The notes under the pieces are model-generated. The model was given only the letters and a program-made list of their open reading frames with translations, had not been told where the DNA came from and did not search any database. Of a DNA stretch of 63,820 nucleotides, positions 1-8,499 are shown in pieces. The stretch is taken from NCBI GenBank assembly GCA_038150225.1, contig JAYQWG010000007.1:1-63820 (forward strand). The letters run 5' to 3'. Made by a program: the position numbers and the translations under genes. Position 1 is the stretch's first letter; each line of letters starts with the position of its first letter. Source of the DNA: Lucifugimonas sp038150225 (GTDB taxonomy: Bacteria; Chloroflexota; Dehalococcoidia; Lucifugimonadales; Lucifugimonadaceae).

Positions 1-584
1 GTTGGCACGCGAACACGTGCAGTTACCGGTTTCGCTCCGTCGAGAATACGAAGCAACAATTTGGCCGCACGCTCCCCAGTGTCGTAGAGATCAACGTGTG
101 GATATGTGTGGTACGCAGTAAGCGCGTTGCCATTCTCAATCATTTTGGTGGTCAGAACACCGTGTAGATCGAGCGAAAAAACAATCGGAATGTCGTCACC
201 AAATAACTGCCGGGTCTGTTCAAGGACCCAACCTTCTGGATCGAGTTCAGACTCGCCACCCATAGATCCATGGAGCGCCAGGTAAATACCGTCGACTTTG
301 CCCGTGTGCGGTCGAAGGTGGTCCATAAAATCTGCCGAAAGTTGGTCCCAGCATTTCGCAGACATAGGTCCTGCGCTCACCGCCTTCGCGCCGTAAGTGG
401 TGAAGTATTCGACGTCTTTGGCGTCGTCAAATACGTCCATTGCGCCAGAAATAGCAGTCCCTGTTCCGCGATTCATTTCTTCAACTTCATCGTTCCGTTG
501 AATTGAGAACAATTCGAACTCAGTCAGTTTCGGGTTGAATGTCGAGATTTCCTGGGCAATGCCAGCGATCAAAATCCGTGTCAC
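1..584 (-). CDS. M81 family metallopeptidase (MlrC-like), partial at the window edge
   Basis: The reading frame starts at a GTG (582-584) and runs off the left edge, so only about the N-terminal 194 residues are present. The translation begins VTRILIAGIAQEISTFNP and carries GIYLALHGSMGG, FSLDLHG and YHTYPHVDLYDTG, the typical N-terminal blocks of the M81/DUF1485 family of zinc peptidases related to microcystinase C. The His and Asp residues in these blocks belong to the family's metal site. The natural substrate cannot be told from sequence; in this family linear peptides or small amide compounds are plausible. The SDR gene lies 18 bases upstream on the same strand, suggesting one transcript of catabolic genes. 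Confidence 0.85.
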   Translation of the reverse strand, partial: MTRILIAGIAQEISTFNPKLTEFELFSIQRNDEVEEMNRGTGTAISGAMDVFDDAKDVEYFTTYGAKAVSAGPMSAKCWDQLSADFMDHLRPHTGKVDGIYLALHGSMGGESELDPEGWVLEQTRQLFGDDIPIVFSLDLHGVLTTKMIENGNALTAYHTYPHVDLYDTGERAAKLLLRILDGAKPVTARVRVP

Positions 585-602
585 GAACTAACTCTCCAAT
601 TT

Positions 603-1421
603 CTAGGCGTAAGCCCTTGGGCTTCCCGGATACGTACCACCTGCGTTCAGAGCAAGGTTTCCACCGTCCATTGGCAAAATGGCCCCGGTCACAAAACTCG
701 ATGCGTCTGACGCAAGAAATATCGCAGGACCCTTAATTTCTTCTGGTTCCCCTAGGCGACCCATCGGGATTCCGCCTTTGAACGTGTCTTCCAATTCAGG
801 CACTAAAGCGATTCGGTCTCGCAACCCATCGTTCCAAACCTGGGCGGGCAATATTGCGTTGACCCGAACTCCACGGCTTGCCCACTCCGTGGAAAGTTCC
901 CTCGTCATTTGGATTCCAGCTCCCATGGCCATTCCGTACGGAGTGTGACCCCGACCGAGTGAATTCCAGCCACCAATCGAACCGAAATTGATAATCGAAC
1001 CCTTACCTTGCTCCAACATCCGTCGCCCCGCTTCCTGACAAGACGTGAATCGCCCCACAACGAGGTTTTGAAGAACTTCCTTCAGGGTTTCAACCGGTAA
1101 ATCCTCTGGTCGCCCCATGTGCCCTTCTCCAGCGACGTTTCCGACGACATCGATTCGTCCGAATTCACTGTCGATTCTTCGGTACAACTCTCGAACCTGG
1201 TCAACATCACTCACGTTGCACTCGACAGGTACAGCCCGCCGACCGAGTGCAGCAATTTCTGCTGCCGTTTCTTGCGCACCTGAGAGATTTAAATCCGCAA
1301 GCGCAACATTAGCCCCGGCTTCGGCAAAACCGATCGCCATTTGTTTGCCCATGCCAGATGCCGCGCCCGACACCATCGCAACTCGACCGGTCAGATCAAA
1401 CAAGCAAGTACTCATGTTCAA
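603..1421 (-). CDS. SDR family oxidoreductase with an altered active site
   Basis: A 272-residue short-chain dehydrogenase/reductase. The Rossmann glycine motif SGAASGMG is at residues 18-25, the acidic residue that usually selects NAD is in LADLN (41-45), and the C-terminal GAILPMDGG is normal for the family. Two signature motifs are altered: NNAG reads GNVAG (about 94-98), and the catalytic YxxxK reads YGMAM, so Tyr162 is present but Lys is replaced by Met166. Ser148 is in place. It may bind NAD(P) without being a normal dehydrogenase, or may use another residue. It sits among catabolic genes on the same strand. Confidence 0.9.
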   Translation of the reverse strand: MNMSTCLFDLTGRVAMVSGAASGMGKQMAIGFAEAGANVALADLNLSGAQETAAEIAALGRRAVPVECNVSDVDQVRELYRRIDSEFGRIDVVGNVAGEGHMGRPEDLPVETLKEVLQNLVVGRFTSCQEAGRRMLEQGKGSIINFGSIGGWNSLGRGHTPYGMAMGAGIQMTRELSTEWASRGVRVNAILPAQVWNDGLRDRIALVPELEDTFKGGIPMGRLGEPEEIKGPAIFLASDASSFVTGAILPMDGGNLALNAGGTYPGSPRAYA

Positions 1422-1435
1422 CTACCTCCAGTAAG

Positions 1436-2050
1436 TTACTGAATTGGTGAGAAAGGTGCTGCGAACATAAGCATGTTCTGCATGGTCACCGGTGAAACAC
1501 CAGATGCAGGCGGCCAGCCTATTGATGCGAACTGTTTTCGAGATTCAACCCGGTGTTCCCAGCTTTCGTACGCCCACATGTGCGCCCACTGATTTACGCC
1601 ACCAATATCCGAGAACCAAACCCCAACTGAAGGACAAAGACTCATTCGGTCTTCGATTTTTTCCGCCCAGGCTGCGACTACTTTAGGAATCGCACCAACC
1701 GGGTATTTGTACAACCGCAACTCGAACAAAGGACCGATGTTCCGTTCCCTGAGTTGCTCAGGCATGAACGGCGCCGGATGAAAAATATCAACCTGCTGGT
1801 TTTCGACTATTCCCTTGTTTGGCGGAGGCCAAATCCCCTTTTCGATCACCTTGTTGCGTACATCAGCCCGCTCGTTCAGATCTTCGTACTCCCAAATGTG
1901 AAGCACGCGGTTTAGGGGGCCGACTTCAGTGTGGAAGTATCCGACAAGCGGGGAGTATTCAACACGTTCAGGGATTAGAGGACCTGTGTTCTGGTAGTAC
2001 TGGTCCAGCGTCCCGGGCTTGATGTCGTAAATCCGAAACTCGTGAATCAC
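1436..2050 (-). CDS. NIPSNAP family protein, two domains
   Basis: A 204-residue protein with two tandem ferredoxin-like alpha/beta-barrel repeats of the NIPSNAP family: one begins at IHEFRIYDIKPG (residues 2-13) and the second at FELRLYKYPVGA (about 108-119). Each contains the typical W-A/H-x-W stretch (HIWEYEDL, HMWAYESW). No catalytic residues are established for the family; bacterial members usually lie next to catabolic dehydrogenases or hydrolases. Here the gene ends 14 bases from the SDR start and is probably co-transcribed with it. Function beyond the family name is unknown. Confidence 0.85.
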   Translation of the reverse strand: MIHEFRIYDIKPGTLDQYYQNTGPLIPERVEYSPLVGYFHTEVGPLNRVLHIWEYEDLNERADVRNKVIEKGIWPPPNKGIVENQQVDIFHPAPFMPEQLRERNIGPLFELRLYKYPVGAIPKVVAAWAEKIEDRMSLCPSVGVWFSDIGGVNQWAHMWAYESWEHRVESRKQFASIGWPPASGVSPVTMQNMLMFAAPFSPIQ

Positions 2051-2130
2051 AATTCTCGCTCCATCGAATTGAAGAAGTTTTTCCTGATTTGAGGCACGGT
2101 AGCACTCTGAGCAATTCGAATGTGGGTGAT

Positions 2131-2391
2131 TCAGCCAGAATTTTCGACTTCCGTCCGAAGTTGATTCTTCAACTCTTCAGGCAACTCTCTCCAATCGATA
2201 TCCATCAATGCAGATTGAAGTCCCCACAAATCATTCAAGCTAGCCCAGTTCGGGAAAGCGTCTTTTAGAAGTAGATAAGCACCTACCGCGCCCACCTTTT
2301 CAAGTTGATCTACTGTTTCAATCCCGACCATCGATAATCGCTCGATGGTCACTGGACCAATCCCGCGTAGGGATGCAAGCTCGCCACTCAA
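2131..2391 (-). CDS. TfoX C-terminal domain protein
   Basis: An 86-residue protein consisting only of the C-terminal helical domain of TfoX/Sxy proteins. It has LRGIGPVTIERLSMVGI (residues 8-24), a helix-hairpin-helix-like start, and the later W-G-L-x-x-A-L-x-D-x-x-W block typical of the family. In gammaproteobacteria TfoX regulates competence, but stand-alone C-terminal domains are widespread and have no assigned role. The start is a TTG at 2389-2391, because the only nearby ATG is out of frame and closes at once. Confidence 0.75.
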   Translation of the reverse strand: MSGELASLRGIGPVTIERLSMVGIETVDQLEKVGAVGAYLLLKDAFPNWASLNDLWGLQSALMDIDWRELPEELKNQLRTEVENSG

Positions 2392-2415
2392 ACCATAAAC
2401 CCGATCAGTGGCTGT

Positions 2416-3507
2416 CTAGGGGCGAACAATTGTTCGCACTACTTCACCCGACAACATGTCTTCGAACGCCTCGTTGATTTCATCGAGCGGGCGTTCTCGT
2501 GACTGCAGCTCGTCGAGCTTCAAGCGGCCCTGTCGATAAAGCTCGATAAACCACGGGAAGTCAACACGCGGACTACCCGTACCCGCTGAAGAACCGATCA
2601 GCTTTCGATCAAGGAAAAGTGGCCCCATCGGGATACTCACTTCGCCACCGGTTGGTGGAACTCCAACCATACAAGCGGTTCCACCGGGACATGTCGAGTC
2701 ATAAGCCTGTCGCAGCGTCGGAGGCTTACCAATTACCTCGAACGTGTAATCAGCACCACCTTCGGTCAGTTCCATCACCGCTTCAACCGGATCGTTCTTT
2801 GAGGCATCGACGGTATGAGTTGCACCAAACTTCTTAGCAAATGGGAACTTCGAGTCAGCGACATCGACTGCAATAATCTTCGAAGCGCCAGCAATCGCCG
2901 CGCCCTGAATCACGTTCAATCCGACTCCACCGCAACCCCAGACTGCAACAGTCGATCCTTCTTTGACCTGAGCGGTATTCACGACCGCACCAACACCGGT
3001 GACCACTGCACACCCGATCGAAGCAAGCTTGTGAATTGGAATGTCGGCCTGAACTTTCACAAGGTTCCATTCCGGCACGACCGTGTGCTGAGAGAAAGTA
3101 GCGAGGTTGTGGTACAGCATCGAACCATCGAGCTTTTTGAATCGACTCGTTCCGTCGACCATAAGCCCAGGTTCTTTTACAATCCCGTTGCAAAGATTCC
3201 ACCGATTGGTCGAGCAGTACTTACATTTGCCGCACATGGGTCGAATTGCAAACACCACGTGGTCTCCTGGACCAAATGCCGTAACGCCCTGCCCCACTTC
3301 CTCAACAATTCCAGCGGCTTCGTGTCCCATAACCATCGGAACAGTTGCGCTTTTGATGTGCCCGTCGACCGCGTGATAGTCACTGTGGCATGCCCCTGTG
3401 GCTACGACTCTGACAAGCACCTCTCCTGCCTTAGGACCGTCTAGCTCAACATCTTCGACACTGATCGGTTGTTGTGCTTCGTAGAAAATCGCTGACCTGG
3501 TGCGCAT
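2416..3507 (-). CDS. Zinc-dependent alcohol dehydrogenase (MDR superfamily, class III-like)
   Basis: A 363-residue medium-chain dehydrogenase. The catalytic zinc motif GACHSDYH and GHEAAG lie in the first 80 residues, followed by the structural zinc lobe with four cysteines (CGKCKYC and a later C) and a Rossmann motif GCGGVG. It should oxidise an alcohol or a glutathione- or mycothiol-type adduct with NAD; the exact substrate is not visible. I chose the ATG at 3505-3507, preceded by GGGAGAC at good spacing. The frame extends 27 codons upstream to 3588, but that part is unlike family members. It lies 24 bases upstream of the TfoX-C gene on the same strand. Confidence 0.9.
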   Translation of the reverse strand: MRTRSAIFYEAQQPISVEDVELDGPKAGEVLVRVVATGACHSDYHAVDGHIKSATVPMVMGHEAAGIVEEVGQGVTAFGPGDHVVFAIRPMCGKCKYCSTNRWNLCNGIVKEPGLMVDGTSRFKKLDGSMLYHNLATFSQHTVVPEWNLVKVQADIPIHKLASIGCAVVTGVGAVVNTAQVKEGSTVAVWGCGGVGLNVIQGAAIAGASKIIAVDVADSKFPFAKKFGATHTVDASKNDPVEAVMELTEGGADYTFEVIGKPPTLRQAYDSTCPGGTACMVGVPPTGGEVSIPMGPLFLDRKLIGSSAGTGSPRVDFPWFIELYRQGRLKLDELQSRERPLDEINEAFEDMLSGEVVRTIVRP

Positions 3508-4201
3508 GGTCGTCTCCCTGGACGGTGTGGCTATCTCGCTCGGCGTTATTGTGGATTTGGGCCGATGCGGCGGGATGATACACCGCACTTTTTAGACGCG
3601 CACAATTCTCGGTGAACAGTAACTAAGCGCTCGATAGAGGACCAGCAAAGAAAACCTTGTAGACCTAAAGGCTGAATTCGACGAGTTCAAGCGGTTCAAC
3701 GAGAATAACCGCAGAAACACTGAGTTACGGCATTCCGGCTACCGGAGGTTATCTATCACGCTATTGACGGCGACAACATTGACCGCGTGCGGAGGTTGGT
3801 TGCTTGCCCTGACCACACCAGAGAAAACGGAAAAGCTTGACTATCTCATAAGTCATTGGTGGAGTCTTTTTTCCCTATTCCTAGAACTAATGACTGGTAT
3901 GTCAGCATGGATAGTGGGTCGAGCGCGCCTAAACGCGATCAGAAATCGCTGAAGATCGAAAAGCCTCTTGGAGAACGCTGCAGCGGAGCGAAAGCGGACA
4001 TCTACGCAAATTCTCGTGAGTAATTGCGACGCAAAATCTGTGACTGTCTCATGCGGGATCGTTCGATACAGCAACCATCTGACGCCTGAGACGATAAGTT
4101 CTTTCCAGTCGATGATTTTGAGCAGGTCGGTTACTCGCGTTCCAAGGCGGGTAATTTTGCTTACAGCGCGAATTTCCACGATCCACGTGAAATCGGTTAG
4201 C
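3508..4201. other. Gene-poor region between alcohol dehydrogenase and tRNA
   Basis: Nearly 700 bases with only one weak coding candidate (3764-3952, plus). The first part must hold the promoter of the minus-strand alcohol dehydrogenase. From 3953 to 4201 I find no reading frame resembling a known protein and no clear repeat. Confidence 0.5.
3764..3952 (+). CDS. Possible small membrane protein, possibly a truncated remnant
   Basis: A 62-residue frame from a TTG. It has two hydrophobic stretches suggesting two membrane helices, around LLTATTLTACGGWLLAL and WWSLFSLFLELM, and ends with a basic tail. The same frame is open upstream to 3638, and that part also looks protein-like (charged, helix-prone, e.g. 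LKAEFDEFKRFNENN), yet it contains no ATG, GTG or TTG codon and follows a TAG. The start may therefore have been lost, making this a decayed gene. No Shine-Dalgarno site precedes the TTG. No family recognised. Confidence 0.3.
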   Translation: MTATTLTACGGWLLALTTPEKTEKLDYLISHWWSLFSLFLELMTGMSAWIVGRARLNAIRNR

Positions 4202-4278
4202 TGGTGGGCCCGGCAGGACTTGAACCTGCGACCAATCGATTATGAGTCGACTGCTCTAACCAACTGAGCTACGGGCCC
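4202..4278 (-). tRNA. tRNA with CAT anticodon, probably tRNA-Ile2 (lysidine-modified)
   Basis: The minus strand folds as a complete tRNA: acceptor GGGCCCG pairs with CGGGCCC, the D-loop has AGCTCAGTTGGTTAGAGC, the anticodon loop is CTCATAA, and the T-arm is CAGG-TTCAAGT-CCTG. Discriminator A and CCA are encoded. The anticodon CAT fits elongator Met or the Ile2 tRNA read as AUA after TilS modification. C4-G69 and C5-G68 pairs and an anticodon-arm/variable region close to Escherichia coli Ile2 (ACTCATAATCG, TTGGTCGC) favour Ile2. It is not initiator-like, because the acceptor ends in a G1-C72 pair. Confidence 0.9.
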
Positions 4279-4483
4279 ACTCGAAAGCGCTCAAGCCGAG
4301 GCGAGCGCTGTTACAGCAACCGATTCTATTAGTTCTCTCCCGCAACCGGTACAGCTTCTTCAAGGCAAATTCCCTTTTCCAGTCAATCATCACTTTGTTC
4401 TCGCGTGAAATGTCACGCACCGCTGCTACACTCCCGCCAGTTTCCGCACTATGCCAGATGGCTCGAAAGGCAGTAGCACTTAA

Positions 4484-5584
4484 ATGAAGATCACAGATGT
4501 CCGACTCGAAATGTTCAAGTGGCCTCGAGCCGTACCGATCACTAACGGTCTCTACACCTACACCCACAACCTTCTGAACATCGTCGTCGTCGACACCGAT
4601 GATCCAGACATCCAGGGAATCGGACTGGCAGGTGGAATCGAAGCAACTCCAGAAGTTGGCCATTCGTTCGTAGAGCACTTCAAGAAGGGTCTCATCGGCA
4701 ACGACCCACTCGACAACGAGGCTCTCTGGCACGCCATGTGGCGACCCAAGCTCGTCGGACGTCGAGGAATTTCAACCCGCATTCTGGGCGGGATCGACAT
4801 TGCTCTCTGGGACATCAAGGGCAAGGTTGCGAACATGCCTCTCTACAAGATGCTCGGAGGGTTCACCAACAAGGTCGACACCTACATTGCCGGTGGCTAC
4901 TACGAGGAAGGTAAAGGCCTCAAAGAACTCGCTAAGGAGATGGAAGACAACGTCGAGCTTGGCGCCCGCGCCGTGAAGATCAAGGTTGGCGCTGTACCGA
5001 TCAACGAAGACGTTGAACGCGTCCGAGTTTGCCGCGAAGCGATCGGTCCAGATGTTCGACTTATGGTCGACGCCAACAACGCTTACCGCCACTACGAAGC
5101 TATTGAGTTCGCTCGCAAGGCAGAAAAGTATGATCTGTTCTGGTTTGAAGAGCCGGTTGAGCCAGATGACTACCTTGGGCAGGCAGAAATCACTCGCGCC
5201 ACTTCAGTACCGGTCGCTGCCGGTGAGAACGAATACACACGCTACGGCTTCCGTGACATGATCAACGTCCGCGCCGTAGACATTCTTCAGCCCGATGCCC
5301 TGATTCTCGGTGGATTTACCGAGTTCATGAAGGTTGCTGCGCTTGCTCAGGCTAACGATCTCGACATCGCACCGCACGGCGCGCAGGAAGTTCACATTCA
5401 CCTGGTGGCAGCGATTCCGAACGGTCTGATTCTCGAGTACTACCGTGACTCGGTGAACCCGATGCACGGCAAGGTTTGGGAACACGAACTGACTATCAAG
5501 GATGGCTACGTTTACGCACCAGACCTGCCTGGCCTGGGTCTAAAGCCAAAATGGGACACCCTCGCTGAGTACAAGGTTGGATAG
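4484..5584 (+). CDS. Enolase-superfamily enzyme (mandelate racemase / muconate lactonizing type)
   Basis: A 366-residue member of the MR/MLE group, which abstracts a proton alpha to a carboxylate and typically dehydrates or racemises sugar acids. It has an N-terminal capping domain (1-125) and a barrel with catalytic KIK (Lys165, Lys167), metal ligands Asp196, Glu222 and Glu248 (VDANNAY, FEEP, GENEY), and His298 in APHG. All key residues are present, so an active Mg-dependent enzyme is expected. Residues such as TRYGFRD (252-258) resemble sugar-acid dehydratases, but the substrate is not determinable. It is the first gene of a plus-strand run with molybdenum hydroxylase subunits, 74 bases ahead. 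Confidence 0.93.
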   Translation: MKITDVRLEMFKWPRAVPITNGLYTYTHNLLNIVVVDTDDPDIQGIGLAGGIEATPEVGHSFVEHFKKGLIGNDPLDNEALWHAMWRPKLVGRRGISTRILGGIDIALWDIKGKVANMPLYKMLGGFTNKVDTYIAGGYYEEGKGLKELAKEMEDNVELGARAVKIKVGAVPINEDVERVRVCREAIGPDVRLMVDANNAYRHYEAIEFARKAEKYDLFWFEEPVEPDDYLGQAEITRATSVPVAAGENEYTRYGFRDMINVRAVDILQPDALILGGFTEFMKVAALAQANDLDIAPHGAQEVHIHLVAAIPNGLILEYYRDSVNPMHGKVWEHELTIKDGYVYAPDLPGLGLKPKWDTLAEYKVG

Positions 5585-5658
5585 AGGCGTACAATCTCGC
5601 CGCCGGATAGAGCGAACGACATAGAACGCTCACGAATGCACTGGAGCAAATAGTACGA

Positions 5659-6522
5659 ATGCCTAATTTCGATTACGAGTCACCAACTTCACTGGCTGAA
5701 GCACTGGAGTTACTGTCAAAACCCGGTGAGGTACGCCCTCTTTCGGGTGGCACCGACATCATCGACCAGCTGAAAAACAACAGACGTAACGCCGATCTTG
5801 TGGTCGACACAAAACGTGTTCCGGAGCTGCTCAAGATCGAATCGAATGGTTCTGGACTTACCATTGGCTCGGCAGTTTCCTGCACCGAAGTCCACAAGTA
5901 CGTCGAAAAGACGGGTGGCTACCCTGCCCTCGCAGAATCCACCGAGTTGGTCGGATCTGTTCATATCCAGAATCGAGCTTCAGTCGGCGGGAACGTCTGC
6001 AACGCAGCTCCGTCCGCTGACACAATTCCTTCTCTCCTGATTCACGAGGCCGTGGTACACACTGCCAGCGCCGGTGGTTCACGAGAAATCCCTCTAATCG
6101 ATTTCTTCGCTGGTCCCGGCCAAACGGTTCTTAAAAAGGGAGAAATTCTCAAAGAACTTGTCCTTCCACCGACCAACGAAAATACAGCATCCGCATACTT
6201 GCGATTCATTCCACGAAATGAAATGGACATCGCTGTTGCTGGTGTCGGATCTCTGATCGAAATCGATCAAGCATCAGGAAACATCACGAAGGCTCGAATT
6301 GCCCTGGCTTCTGTTGCTCCAACGCCTGTCCGTGCATACGGTGCTGAAGATTTCCTCGAAGGCTCCCCGGCACACGAAGACACATTCGCAAAAGCTGCTG
6401 ATCTGGCAGTCGAGTCGGCAGTTCCAATTACCGACGTTCGAGGTTCCGCCGAATATCGAAAAGAGCTGGTCCGAGTTCTTACTCGCCGCACGCTCGGTAT
6501 CTGCCTGGAGCGACTCGGCTAA
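5659..6522 (+). CDS. Molybdenum hydroxylase FAD-binding subunit (CoxM / XdhB type)
   Basis: A 287-residue medium subunit of the xanthine dehydrogenase / CO dehydrogenase family. FAD-binding motifs LSGGTDI (about 28-34) and SVGGNVCNAAPSADT (about 111-125) are intact, followed by the C-terminal CO-dehydrogenase flavoprotein domain. The subunit passes electrons from the iron-sulphur subunit to the acceptor. The 2Fe-2S subunit gene follows 46 bases downstream. No molybdopterin-binding large subunit is found next to them, so which substrate is hydroxylated cannot be said. Confidence 0.92.
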   Translation: MPNFDYESPTSLAEALELLSKPGEVRPLSGGTDIIDQLKNNRRNADLVVDTKRVPELLKIESNGSGLTIGSAVSCTEVHKYVEKTGGYPALAESTELVGSVHIQNRASVGGNVCNAAPSADTIPSLLIHEAVVHTASAGGSREIPLIDFFAGPGQTVLKKGEILKELVLPPTNENTASAYLRFIPRNEMDIAVAGVGSLIEIDQASGNITKARIALASVAPTPVRAYGAEDFLEGSPAHEDTFAKAADLAVESAVPITDVRGSAEYRKELVRVLTRRTLGICLERLG

Positions 6523-6568
6523 ACCTCCGCTACATCCCGCCATTTATTTCACGCAGCAAGAGACACCA

Positions 6569-7045
6569 ATGACCAAAAAACACATCAAAACAACAGTGAA
6601 CGGAGTTGAGCACGAGATCCTGGTCGACTCGACCTGGACCCTCCTCGAAACCCTCCGAGACCATCTTGGTCTGACCGGCACCAAAGAAGGCTGTTCCAAC
6701 GGCAACTGTGGCGCTTGCGCAGTGATGGTTGACGGGAAGTCGTCCTGCTCTTGCCTCGTGCTTGCCCCTGAAATCAATGGGCGGGAAGTCACGACGGTTG
6801 AAGGACTCGCCGATCACGGCCACCTGACTCCGGTTCAGGATGCGTTCGTTGAAAATTCAGGTCTCCAGTGCGGGTTCTGTACTCCAGGATTCATGATTGC
6901 AACCACTGCGCTACTGAAAGAGAATCCTAAGCCGACTGAGAACGAAATTCGTCTCAAGCTCGCAGGAAATCTCTGCCGCTGCACCGGCTACGACAAGATC
7001 GTCAGGTCAGTTCAAGACGCTGCCGAACGCCTCGCTAATTCGTAA
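6569..7045 (+). CDS. Molybdenum hydroxylase 2Fe-2S subunit (CoxS / XdhC-small type)
   Basis: A 158-residue small subunit with the two expected domains. The N-terminal plant-type ferredoxin has EGCSNGNCGAC plus a later Cys for the first 2Fe-2S cluster. The C-terminal four-helix domain has QCGFCTPG and NLCRCTGY for the second. I chose the ATG at 6569 because family members begin there with a beta-strand (KTTVNG). A longer frame reaches back to 6299 but would overlap the FAD subunit out of frame. It should form a complex with the FAD subunit and a large subunit that is absent here. Confidence 0.93.
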   Translation: MTKKHIKTTVNGVEHEILVDSTWTLLETLRDHLGLTGTKEGCSNGNCGACAVMVDGKSSCSCLVLAPEINGREVTTVEGLADHGHLTPVQDAFVENSGLQCGFCTPGFMIATTALLKENPKPTENEIRLKLAGNLCRCTGYDKIVRSVQDAAERLANS

Positions 7046-7345
7046 CTCGTTGGTGCGACTCCTCGATCGAGTTTGGTCACATACCCACATGCCTGGATGA
7101 TTTGACGCGTCCAAACCAAAAAGCATCAAGGACGCCCCGTGACGAAAGCGACCGAGACGTAATCCCGCATTAATCGCTTCTGCACACGAACACATCGTCG
7201 ACGGATTCGGAATAGCGAGTCGGTCGATTCGTTTCCATAGGCAATCGTGTTCCGTGTGCTAATCTGAACTCACGAAAATTCGCATCTCGAAACACGTTCT
7301 GGGCATCTAATTTATGAACTAGAACAAGAGGATTTCATCACGTAA
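7046..7345. other. Intergenic stretch where a large molybdenum subunit would be expected
   Basis: In this gene family the order small, medium and large subunit is usual, but these 300 bases hold no trace of a molybdopterin-binding large subunit in any frame. A 62-codon minus-strand frame (7007-7195) looks like a chance frame and overlaps the ferredoxin subunit. The stretch probably contains the promoter for the XdhC-like gene. Confidence 0.5.
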
Positions 7346-8497
7346 ATGGAACAGGTATTCCGGGCAGCATCCGAAGAGCTTTCGGCACATAACGAAATGA
7401 TCATTGCGACCGTCGTTAAAACTTCAGGTTCAACACCACAAAAACCTGGTGCGAAACTGCTCGTGCGCGCCGATGGTTCCGGTGTTGGAACTCTTGGTGG
7501 TGGATGTGTCGAAGGCGATATTTGGTTCGCTTCCTCGCAGCTTCTAAAGAGCGGTGGAAACGCTGAAATGCGTGACTACGAGCTCAACGAAGACCTTGCG
7601 GCGCAAGACGGACTTGTGTGCGGCGGAACCATGTACTTCCTGCTGGATCCGATCAGGGATGACTCGACAATCGATCCAATCAACAAAGAAGTCCTCGACG
7701 CATATGATGGCGGTGCGCCCGTTGCGGTGGCCAGCTTGATGAAAACTGCACCCGATTCTCCTCAGGTAGTCGGAAGCAAACTCATGATTCGCGAAAACGG
7801 CTCGACACTCGGCTCGCTGGGTACGGATGCACTGGACAAACAGGCACAGCAAGAAGCTCGAAACCTGATGGCGATGGGCAAAAACAGCTACATCACAACC
7901 GATACAGGTGCAGAATTCTTTATTGAGGCGTACACGACACCGCCAACTCTGGTTCTTGCCGGTGGTGGTCACGTCTCGAAAGCGATCTCAAATATTGCTA
8001 AAACGCTTGGTTTCAAGATCATCGTTATCGATGACCGAGAAGAGTTTTCGAACCCTGACCGGTTCCCGGAAGCCGACCAAACGATAGTTGGCGACTACGG
8101 TTCATCTTTCTCCAATCTGAAAATCGGAACAAACTCGTTTGTTGTTATAGCCACGCGGGGTCACCGACACGATGCTTCCGCCACGGCTGCAGCAATGCGT
8201 ACTCCTGCCAGCTATGTTGGTCTGCTTGGTTCAAAGCGAAAGACAATCCTCATATTTGAAGAGCTCTTCCTTGAAGGCTTCAGTATGGAAGAAGTGCAAA
8301 GCGTCAGGTCTCCAATCGGTCTCGACATATCTGCACGAACACCAGAGGAAATCGCCTTGTCGATCATGGCTGAAATAGTCGGTTTCCGACTGGGTGGACA
8401 CGGTGGCACGTTGAAACTTGACCAGCGACTTATCGATAAGGCGCACGAGAAAGCTTCGAGGAGCACTCACGGTGCTCAAGTAATCGGCGCTGACTAG
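7346..8497 (+). CDS. XdhC/CoxI family molybdenum-cofactor maturation protein
   Basis: A 383-residue XdhC/CoxI protein, a family that stabilises molybdenum cofactor, helps install its sulfido ligand and delivers it to xanthine-dehydrogenase-like enzymes. The N-terminal XdhC/CoxI domain contains GGGCVEGDIW (about 50-60). The C-terminal Rossmann domain starts at LVLAGGGHVSKA (about 197-208) and contains VIATRGHRHD and YVGLLGSKRK, which are diagnostic. It forms a pair with the MocA-like gene two bases downstream and supports the idea that the subunits upstream are used. Confidence 0.93.
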   Translation: MEQVFRAASEELSAHNEMIIATVVKTSGSTPQKPGAKLLVRADGSGVGTLGGGCVEGDIWFASSQLLKSGGNAEMRDYELNEDLAAQDGLVCGGTMYFLLDPIRDDSTIDPINKEVLDAYDGGAPVAVASLMKTAPDSPQVVGSKLMIRENGSTLGSLGTDALDKQAQQEARNLMAMGKNSYITTDTGAEFFIEAYTTPPTLVLAGGGHVSKAISNIAKTLGFKIIVIDDREEFSNPDRFPEADQTIVGDYGSSFSNLKIGTNSFVVIATRGHRHDASATAAAMRTPASYVGLLGSKRKTILIFEELFLEGFSMEEVQSVRSPIGLDISARTPEEIALSIMAEIVGFRLGGHGGTLKLDQRLIDKAHEKASRSTHGAQVIGAD

Positions 8498-8499
8498 CT

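Noticed and set aside
2815..3444. 209-codon plus-strand frame inside the alcohol dehydrogenase gene
   Set aside because: It lies antisense to a well-supported gene, with no family-like sequence or ribosome-binding site.
7007..7195. 62-codon minus-strand frame in the gap after the 2Fe-2S subunit
   Set aside because: It overlaps the end of the subunit gene and has no recognised motif; a chance frame.
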